Shown: piece by piece, positions 1 to 4,437 of the stretch | Layout: every line of letters starts with the position of its first letter | Position numbering within the stretch: position 1 is the first letter of the stretch | Origin: Candidatus Hestiella acidicharens | GTDB lineage: Archaea; Thermoproteota; Thermoprotei_A; Sulfolobales; Acidilobaceae | NCBI GenBank assembly: GCA_015523575.1 | Contig: WAJZ01000157.1 | Span: forward strand, 1 to 7,017 | Reading direction: 5' to 3' | DNA length: 7,017 bases | Position numbers and translations under genes: made by a program | The notes under the pieces: model-generated | Told to the model about the DNA's origin: nothing | The model's database searches: none | Seen by the model: the letters and a program-made list of their open reading frames with translations, nothing else

Positions 1-14
1 ATTAATTAATTGAA

Positions 15-119
15 GGGCCCGTAGCTCAGCAAGGATAGAGCGGCGGTCGAGGCCTTTCATGGCCGAGGTCGAGGCTCCAGACCCGTAGGTCGGGGGTTCG
101 AGTCCCCTCGGGCCCACCA
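15..119 (+). tRNA. tRNA-Trp (anticodon CCA), intron-containing, CCA end encoded
   Basis: This gene decodes UGG. The acceptor stem pairs 15-21 (GGGCCCG) with 109-115 (CGGGCCC), followed by A116 and an encoded CCA at 117-119. The D-stem is GCTC 24-27 with GAGC 38-41. The T-arm is 92-96/104-108 around TTCGAGT, with one G-U pair. The variable loop is 87-91. The loop CTCCAGA at 75-81 places the anticodon CCA at 77-79, preceded by U76. The anticodon stem is complete only after removing 47-73: G43-C44-G45-G46-G74 pairs with C82-C83-C84-G85-U86. The mature RNA is 78 nt including CCA. The two bases above the usual 76 are explained by a 10-nt D-loop. Only 14 bp of upstream sequence is in the window, so its promoter cannot be judged. 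The identity is firm. Confidence 0.97.
47..73 (+). other. Non-canonical tRNA intron (27 nt, position 30/31) with bulge-helix-bulge splice motif
   Basis: The precursor folds into a full bulge-helix-bulge, the substrate of archaeal tRNA splicing endonuclease. The outer helix is G38-C77, A39-U76 and G40-C75. The central 4-bp helix is C41-G71, G42-C70, G43-U69 and C44-G68. Bulge 1 is G45-G46-U47 and bulge 2 is A72-G73-G74. Cutting after the second bulge base removes 47-73 and rebuilds the anticodon stem exactly. The inner helix is C48-G67, a tandem G-A/A-G step, and GGCC/GGCC closed by a UUUCAU loop. Introns outside position 37/38 are known mainly from crenarchaea. A 9-bp direct repeat (GGTCGAGGC) lies at 45-53 and 67-75, across the two splice sites. 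Confidence 0.92.
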
Positions 120-172
120 CACCATAATATTTCATACACCCATAGTAATTACGCAACTCGTATGCCTCTTCC

Positions 173-736
173 TCAAATACGTGAGCAAGTAGTAAAAAGG
201 GTCAAGGCATACTTGAAGATCTTTCCATTATTATAAGCGGTTGCATGCAACATATATTCTCCTTTTTTAATCGAGACTACTGGATATGAAAATTTTCCAC
301 TTTTTAAAATAACTAATGGAAGTAAGTTTGTACTGTTGTTTATTAGTACCATTTCTGATTCCCTACCATTCAGCATCATAGAGATGGGATTCCTAGCTTC
401 CAACCCAATTATTCTCCCACTTACGCGATAAGCTTCCCCTCCTGCAAGGAAGTATTCTGGCTCCTTTTCTCCGACCCTGCACCCATCGACCCATTCATTA
501 TTAGCAACAATGAAAAAAGGTACCTCCGGTTTGCTTTCTGAAATTATAGACCCTATGCCCAAGGCATACCTAACTTTTTCACCATAGCTTCCCTCTATGG
601 TTACTATTGATGGTAAGGTAAGGAAAAATACCTTTTCACTTAACGCCCAATCCGTTAGTTTTTCTACTTCCCTTTCTCCAAACCCCATTATCGTTAAGAT
701 ATCAACAGCATACTTCCCTGCGTCAACCCTAGGCAT
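173..736 (-). CDS. Hypothetical protein, 187 aa, unrecognised
   Basis: I do not recognise this protein. It starts with ATG (MPRVDAGK...) at 736 and ends with TGA at 173-175. It has no signal peptide, no convincing transmembrane segment and no familiar catalytic motif. The N-terminal 30 residues look helical (DILTIMGFGEREVEKLTDWAL). The rest is made of short hydrophobic stretches broken by Gly, Asn and charged residues (FFLTLPSIVTIEG, PFFIVANNEWVDGC, SGRIIGLEARNP, MVLINNSTNLLPLVIL), which suggests a mostly beta, probably soluble fold. It carries two cysteines (in VDGCRV and TTCSRI). A TTTAAATA box 29-36 bp before the ATG supports expression from an essentially leaderless transcript. It is convergent with the tRNA gene and divergent from the CoA operon, so it is a single-gene unit. 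Codon use resembles its neighbours. It could be a lineage-restricted gene. Confidence 0.75.
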   Translation of the reverse strand: MPRVDAGKYAVDILTIMGFGEREVEKLTDWALSEKVFFLTLPSIVTIEGSYGEKVRYALGIGSIISESKPEVPFFIVANNEWVDGCRVGEKEPEYFLAGGEAYRVSGRIIGLEARNPISMMLNGRESEMVLINNSTNLLPLVILKSGKFSYPVVSIKKGEYMLHATAYNNGKIFKYALTLFTTCSRI

Positions 737-764
737 TTAATTTCCCATGACATAATGGCATTTT

Positions 765-772
765 TATTTAAA
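765..772 (-). promoter_or_regulatory. TATA box of the 187-aa gene
   Basis: Read on the minus strand this is TTTAAATA, preceded by a mixed AAGTTC element in the BRE position. Taking the box as -30 to -23 puts transcription start near 742, a few bases from the ATG at 736. The mRNA is therefore probably leaderless or nearly so. No Shine-Dalgarno site is visible before this ATG, which agrees with that. Confidence 0.6.
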
Positions 773-814
773 GAACTTTACGGATTTTTATCATATTATG
801 AAAGGCTGATTTAT

Positions 815-847
815 TACTGCTACTAAGCAATTATAGAAAAAGCAGTA
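815..847 (+). repeat. Inverted repeat TACTGCT-N19-AGCAGTA upstream of the CoA operon promoter
   Basis: Perfect 7-bp arms lie at 815-821 and 841-847, ending about 19 bp before the TATA box of the operon and some 40 bp from the divergent box. An arm centre-to-centre distance of 26 bp (about 2.5 turns) could suit a regulator binding two half-sites. A chance repeat cannot be excluded. Confidence 0.3.
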
Positions 848-865
848 CAGGTGAAATTTTTAAAC

Positions 866-873
866 TTTAAATA
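866..873 (+). promoter_or_regulatory. TATA box of the membrane protein-pok-pps operon
   Basis: This is the same octamer, TTTAAATA, as in the divergent promoter, preceded by a purine-rich BRE-like stretch (GGTGAAA) at 851-857 and a T/A run. The predicted transcription start is about 893-899, between the two candidate start codons of the first gene (TTG 892 and ATG 910). I see no other promoter before pok or pps, so this one probably drives all three genes. Confidence 0.6.
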
Positions 874-891
874 GAATATAATGTAACGGGG

Positions 892-1713
892 TTGATACTT
901 ACGGGTCTAATGCTTAACTATAAAGGTTACAAATTCATGCTATCCATAGTAATGGGCCTAATAACGCTTGCAATAGGGCTAAGCTTAACCCTAGCGCTTA
1001 GGGCACCTTATTACATAGCGGTAATAGTAAGTGGGGCTGTTTTTGCACTAACATACTTATCTTCAGATAGCGTCTCAAAGGAAATGGCAGATTATATGGA
1101 ACTCATTATGAAAAAAAGCATCTATGACGTGACAAGACAAGCATTAATGGAAGAAGACGAGATGACGTTCTACTACGAGAATGAGGAAAAGTTGTTTTTG
1201 CTTCACAATCTGCTAAAAAGCATAGCGAGATATGTAGATAGAAACATAAAGGATATATTTATAGAAATCTATACAAACAATTTCTCGACGATATATCCGG
1301 ATGATGAGATTGTGGATGAAGAGTATGAATATATTGAAAAAGAGCTTGGTGATAGTAATGATAGACCGAAGGCAATAATGTTAAATAGGAGCGTGGTTGT
1401 AAGAATTTCAAAATATGACTTTGACAACTTAGTAACAGCAATAGAAAGAGGAGAGGGTGAGAGGGCAAGCCTTCAATACTTAAAGGAAGTAAGATCCCTT
1501 TATTCTATAACAAAAGCCCTTGTTAAGGCAATAATTGGAACGCAATATGATGGTTTGACTTCCTATATCGCATTTAAGGCAATAATTTCACTAAAGAAAA
1601 AGGGATACATAATAATTCCAGAAAACCTAATGGAACTCTTGCCACTTGAAAACAAAGAATTAAAAACAAAAATAAAGGAACAGATAAAGGAAGAATTTGG
1701 TAGGATACCATAA
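892..1713 (+). CDS. Two-TM membrane protein with large cytoplasmic domain, unknown function (273 aa)
   Basis: I do not recognise this family. Two hydrophobic segments, about residues 15-36 and 40-58, are joined by a short RAP turn and form a transmembrane hairpin. Lysines 11 and 14 before the first segment put both ends inside the cell. Residues 60-273 are hydrophilic and mostly helical, with an acidic stretch (PDDEIVDEEYEYIEKELGD) near the middle and a Lys/Glu-rich C-terminus. No catalytic motif is evident. The start is uncertain. TTG 892 gives the longest frame, but the TATA box at 866-873 predicts transcription from about 896, which would favour ATG 910 (MLNYKGYK...). Neither has a clear SD. 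Its stop is 12 bp before pok, whose SD overlaps that gap, so it is very likely the first gene of the CoA operon. Any link to CoA or its precursors is only positional. Confidence 0.85.
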   Translation: MILTGLMLNYKGYKFMLSIVMGLITLAIGLSLTLALRAPYYIAVIVSGAVFALTYLSSDSVSKEMADYMELIMKKSIYDVTRQALMEEDEMTFYYENEEKLFLLHNLLKSIARYVDRNIKDIFIEIYTNNFSTIYPDDEIVDEEYEYIEKELGDSNDRPKAIMLNRSVVVRISKYDFDNLVTAIERGEGERASLQYLKEVRSLYSITKALVKAIIGTQYDGLTSYIAFKAIISLKKKGYIIIPENLMELLPLENKELKTKIKEQIKEEFGRIP

Positions 1714-1720
1714 AGGAGAG
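1714..1720 (+). promoter_or_regulatory. Ribosome-binding site of pok
   Basis: AGGAGAG begins right after the upstream stop codon. Its GGAG core ends 7 nt before the TTG at 1726. This spacing decides the TTG start, because no ATG or GTG lies nearby before the conserved N-terminus of pantoate kinase. Confidence 0.75.
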
Positions 1721-1725
1721 CTCTT

Positions 1726-2556
1726 TTGAAGTACTGTGCAAGCGTTCCCTATCACATTACCGCTATATTCTCCCCTAGGATACATAGCGACTTACTCCTT
1801 AGCGGATCGATAGGTGTAGGAATTTCTGTAGAGCCAAGGCTAAGGTTCTGCTTAGGATATAAAGGGTTAAAGGAAAGGCTACCATACACAGCAGAGAAGT
1901 TACTAAAAAAATATGGTATTATGGATAATTATACGATTTCCATGCCTTTACCTATAAAGATGGGGTATGCTAGTAGCGCTGCATCCTCCATCGCAGTAGC
2001 ACTGACTGCCTTCTTAATGGGAAAGACGTCCCTCATGAATGCCCTCAGGGAAGCTCACAAGATAGAAGTCGAGTCTTCTACAGGGCTTGGCGATGTACTT
2101 GCTCTATCTTGTGGGATTGGAATAGTTTTAAGAACCAAGGAAGGGGCGCCTGGACTTGGCACCGTTGATTGCACATCATTTCCTGGAGATATAGGCATCT
2201 TATCAATAGAATTTGGTGAGATGAATACCCAAGAGCTCCTAAGAAAATTTGAAAAATACAAGGAGGAATCGGAAAAAAGGATAAAACGTATAGAAAATAA
2301 CTTCAACTTCGAGACGTTTTCAGAAGAAGCCATGGAGTTTACTGAGAGTTTAAATTTATTAAAGGCTATAGGAATAAGTAAGGAGACAATACACAAAATA
2401 CCTGGAGTAGTAAGCTACTTCGTTAAGAAAAAGTTGCTGGTAATATTTGTCGAAAAGAACAGCCTTTTAGATGCAAGGACATACCTAAGAGAGCAAAAAT
2501 TAAGTTTTAAAGTCTTAACTCCCTCATCGTATGGGATGGAGGCATGGAAAGTTTGA
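1726..2556 (+). CDS. pok: Pantoate kinase (archaeal GHMP family)
   Basis: This enzyme phosphorylates pantoate with ATP to 4-phosphopantoate, the first of two archaea-specific steps that replace pantothenate synthetase plus pantothenate kinase in CoA synthesis. The family pattern is clear: an N-terminal VPYHITAIF segment (residues 7-15) followed by GSIGVGI (27-33); the GHMP phosphate-binding motif PIKMGYASSAASS (76-88); the acidic block EVESSTGLGDV (114-124), typical of pantoate kinases; and the RTKEGAPGLG stretch (136-145). The length of 276 aa is normal. Translation starts at TTG with a good SD. The gene overlaps the pps start, so the two are translationally coupled. The C-terminal half (from about residue 165) is less conserved and Lys/Glu-rich. 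The two neighbouring enzymes catalyse consecutive steps, which makes the assignment very secure. Confidence 0.95.
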   Translation: MKYCASVPYHITAIFSPRIHSDLLLSGSIGVGISVEPRLRFCLGYKGLKERLPYTAEKLLKKYGIMDNYTISMPLPIKMGYASSAASSIAVALTAFLMGKTSLMNALREAHKIEVESSTGLGDVLALSCGIGIVLRTKEGAPGLGTVDCTSFPGDIGILSIEFGEMNTQELLRKFEKYKEESEKRIKRIENNFNFETFSEEAMEFTESLNLLKAIGISKETIHKIPGVVSYFVKKKLLVIFVEKNSLLDARTYLREQKLSFKVLTPSSYGMEAWKV

Positions 2557-3326
2557 ACAAAGAAGAAATACCCAAGTCGCATCCAAGGTACCAGTCCCTT
2601 ATTACTAGGGAAAGAATAGTGAGTTTCTTTAAAAAAGGTATTGTAGTCCCTCAGGGTCTCGTGGCCCAAGGAAGGGGTGAAGCGTTTGATTATATTTTAG
2701 GAGAAAAATCACATGATTTTGCAATAGAAGCTGAAAGGGCTACTATCGCTTACCTTCTTTTATCAAAAAGACCAATAATCTCAGTAAATGGCAACTATGT
2801 AGCTTTGGCAGGGGAAGAAATAGTAAAACTTTCTAATATGATTAATGTACCTATTGAAGTAAACTTATTTCATAGAACCGAAGATAGGATAGAAAAAATA
2901 GAGAAATACTTGAGGAGTATTGGAGCAGAAAAGGTCTTTGGTGAAGGCTGCGAAAAGACGTACCTTCCCAACTTAAATAGCCTCAGGGGTATTGTATGCA
3001 AAGAAGGTATCTTTAGTGCAGACTTCGTGTTATTAGCAATAGAAGATGGTGATAGGACACAAGCTCTAAAAGAATTAGGAAAGAAAGTTGCAGCAATAGA
3101 TTTGAACCCATTCAGCAGGACAGCCCAAGCCGCTGATATAAGCATAATAGACGATGCAATAAGGGCAACGAAAAACATGCTGAACTTATTAATGGAATTA
3201 AAACAAAAGGATGTATATGACCTCAAACACATCATTAGTAGCTATGATAACAGGAATGTACTAGCAAGTGCTTTTAGAAAAATGCTGAAAAATCTGGAAT
3301 CTGCTTCTGGCAAATATATCTATTAA
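2544..3326 (+). CDS. pps: 4-phosphopantoate--beta-alanine ligase (phosphopantothenate synthetase)
   Basis: This ligase joins 4-phosphopantoate and beta-alanine, using ATP, to give 4'-phosphopantothenate in the cytosol. Family blocks appear in order: IPKSHPRYQSLITRERIV (9-26), GLVAQGRGEAFDYILGE (38-54), RPIISVNGNYVAL (76-88), EVNLFHRTEDR (105-115), EDGDRTQAL (167-175) and IDLNPFSRTAQ (185-195). The length of 260 aa is normal. The start is open. ATG 2544 is only 1 nt behind the GGAGG at 2538-2542, which is too close for pairing. TTG 2553 overlaps the pok stop as TTGA, sits 10 nt from the same SD, and would give MNKEEIPKSHPRY, losing only three residues. I list the ATG frame but consider the TTG at least as likely. 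It is the last gene of the operon and is convergent with the next gene after 39 bp. Confidence 0.95.
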   Translation: MESLNKEEIPKSHPRYQSLITRERIVSFFKKGIVVPQGLVAQGRGEAFDYILGEKSHDFAIEAERATIAYLLLSKRPIISVNGNYVALAGEEIVKLSNMINVPIEVNLFHRTEDRIEKIEKYLRSIGAEKVFGEGCEKTYLPNLNSLRGIVCKEGIFSADFVLLAIEDGDRTQALKELGKKVAAIDLNPFSRTAQAADISIIDDAIRATKNMLNLLMELKQKDVYDLKHIISSYDNRNVLASAFRKMLKNLESASGKYIY

Positions 3327-3365
3327 AATCTTCTATATTTAAGTTGCCCAAATAAAACCTATGGA
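3327..3365. other. Convergent intergenic gap, no clear terminator
   Basis: These 39 bp separate the converging pps and MobA-like genes. Each strand carries short T-rich runs (TATATTT on plus; TTTTATTT on minus), as archaeal termination regions often do. There is no run of five T's and no hairpin, so I do not place a discrete terminator. Confidence 0.4.
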
Positions 3366-4274
3366 TTACAAAAGCTCTTGTGACCTTAATGGAACATTAC
3401 TTGGAAAGAATTCATATTCCTTTGGCATCCTACCAGTAAACTTTCTGAGCTCCCTTATTCTACTTTCAATCTTTGCTGTCTCTTCTTTTTTACTGACCAA
3501 CAGCATATCAGTTAAGGCAGAAAGCTCCAACGAATAAATCCTATTTCTTCTATAAAACCTCGATTCACTTACCAAGTACGAATAGGCCCTATCGAAAAGA
3601 CCTTGTCTGTAGGCCTTAACAGCCTCTATAAAAAACTTATAGGCGTCTAACGTAACAAATCTCCGTGTAAGTCCCTTCCTTATGGTATTATATAAATCGA
3701 TTTTTCTATCTATATCATAAAATGTTGAATATTTGTCTGTTAAATAATATGTACCTACTATGAAGGTTTTGCACCCCCTTAAGAAGTTGCTAGGCCTAGA
3801 CGCAAATGCAGAAAAGCTATTGCATATATCTATTATAAAGTCCTTTGATTTCTTCGGAATTGCCATAAATAAGGGAGAGACTATTCCAGGGGCTATTAAG
3901 GGGGCTACTATCTCCCCATTTCTTATAGAAAAATTCAGCAAATTGTTTAGGGCGACTTCGTTTATCCAAGGTGAATCCCCTGGAATAACAATATAGTAGT
4001 CCGAATCTATGTCCTTAAGACCAGTTGCTATCCCCCTAGCTGGACCCTCACACCTAAGGGAAAGGTCATCCACTAAGAACTCGACGCCATTAACAACACT
4101 TTTAATTCTTCCTAGCTCATCATTGCTTGTTATTATATAGACGCTATTAGACACTTTTTTAGCCTCCGAAACAGGGTAGGAGATTAACGGCTTACCATTT
4201 AGCCTAAAAGCCAGCTTGTCCTCTCCAAACCTCTTAGACCTTCCACCAGCAAGTATTAATATAGACGCCTCCAA
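3366..4274 (-). CDS. MobA-like nucleotidyltransferase with C-terminal helical extension (302 aa)
   Basis: The N-terminal part (about residues 1-196) is a Rossmann-like NTP-transferase domain. It has the nucleotide-binding signature ILAGGRSKRFGEDKLAFRLNG (7-27), Lys28-Pro-Leu, the MobA-type GPARGIATGL (77-86), PGDSPWI (98-104) with Asp100 in the metal-binding position, and FYDIDRKIDL (185-194) matching the end of MobA domains. MobA transfers GMP to molybdenum/tungsten cofactor. The related CobY acts on adenosylcobinamide phosphate. I cannot tell from sequence which substrate applies. At 302 aa it is about 100 residues longer than usual MobA. The extra part (197-302) is charged and helical, with a TPR-like stretch (EAVKAYRQGLFDRAYSYL). 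The start is TTG 4274, just before the signature, with only a weak upstream GGGT. No other cofactor gene lies in the window. Confidence 0.85.
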   Translation of the reverse strand: MEASILILAGGRSKRFGEDKLAFRLNGKPLISYPVSEAKKVSNSVYIITSNDELGRIKSVVNGVEFLVDDLSLRCEGPARGIATGLKDIDSDYYIVIPGDSPWINEVALNNLLNFSIRNGEIVAPLIAPGIVSPLFMAIPKKSKDFIIDICNSFSAFASRPSNFLRGCKTFIVGTYYLTDKYSTFYDIDRKIDLYNTIRKGLTRRFVTLDAYKFFIEAVKAYRQGLFDRAYSYLVSESRFYRRNRIYSLELSALTDMLLVSKKEETAKIESRIRELRKFTGRMPKEYEFFPSNVPLRSQELL

Positions 4275-4321
4275 TTACGAGACCCTAGTGTTTTATTCGG
4301 TTATGCTAATAGCAACAATAA

Positions 4322-4329
4322 TTTATATA
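4322..4329 (+). promoter_or_regulatory. TATA box upstream of the surface-protein gene, nearly symmetric
   Basis: TTTATATA on the plus strand predicts a transcription start near 4352, giving either a leaderless mini-ORF or an 86-nt leader for the gene at 4438. Read on the minus strand the same site is TATATAAA, which could start the MobA-like transcript near 4299, about 25 nt before its TTG. No better box is seen for that gene, so the element may serve both directions. A second AT-rich stretch, TTATTTTA at 4408-4415, could instead give a leaderless surface-protein mRNA. Confidence 0.5.
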
Positions 4330-4352
4330 CTTAACCCTTTACCTAAAGATGA

Positions 4353-4421
4353 ATGCTTCAAGGTGATCAATTCCGTATAAGCATTGATATGCAGATAGAC
4401 CCCTTCCTTATTTTAACATGA
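4353..4421 (+). CDS. Possible leaderless 22-codon ORF in the surface-protein leader
   Basis: An ATG at 4353 lies within a base of the start predicted from the TATA box at 4322-4329. It opens a 22-codon frame (MLQGDQFRISIDM...) ending with TGA at 4419-4421, 16 nt before the next gene's ATG and out of frame with it. A shorter frame from ATG 4349 gives only five codons. An exact GGTGATC lies inside the mini-ORF at 4362-4368 with no start codon at a usable distance after it. It may be a leader peptide, or simply chance in untranslated leader. Treat it as a candidate only. Confidence 0.25.
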   Translation: MLQGDQFRISIDMQIDPFLILT

Positions 4422-4428
4422 AATTATT

Positions 4429-4433
4429 GGTGG
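4429..4433 (+). promoter_or_regulatory. Ribosome-binding site of the surface-protein gene
   Basis: GGTGG ends 4 nt before ATG 4438, a normal archaeal spacing. Its presence argues for a leadered mRNA and fixes the start just ahead of the class III signal sequence. Confidence 0.65.
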
Positions 4434-4437
4434 TTGC

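Noticed and set aside
109..172. Attachment site at the tRNA 3' end
   Set aside because: No second copy of the tRNA 3' end and no integrase gene are visible in the window.
774..860. C/D box small RNA in the gap before the membrane-protein gene
   Set aside because: A CTGA-like D box can be found, but there is no RTGATGA C box in the right place.
1259..1468. Minus-strand open frame of 69 codons
   Set aside because: It lies wholly inside the membrane-protein gene, has a His/Leu/Ser-rich low-complexity translation, and has no promoter or SD.
2055..2669. Minus-strand open frames of 113 and 84 codons over pok and pps
   Set aside because: They are antisense to strongly conserved enzymes and their translations look random.
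2870..3235. Minus-strand open frame of 121 codons over pps
   Set aside because: It is antisense to conserved pps blocks. Its apparent hydrophobic segments come from the complement of Lys/Glu-rich coding.
3760..3996. Plus-strand open frame of 78 codons
   Set aside because: It is antisense to the conserved part of the MobA-like domain, with no promoter or start signal.
4349..4366. Five-codon ORF from ATG 4349
   Set aside because: It is too short to be meaningful and overlaps the longer candidate at 4353.
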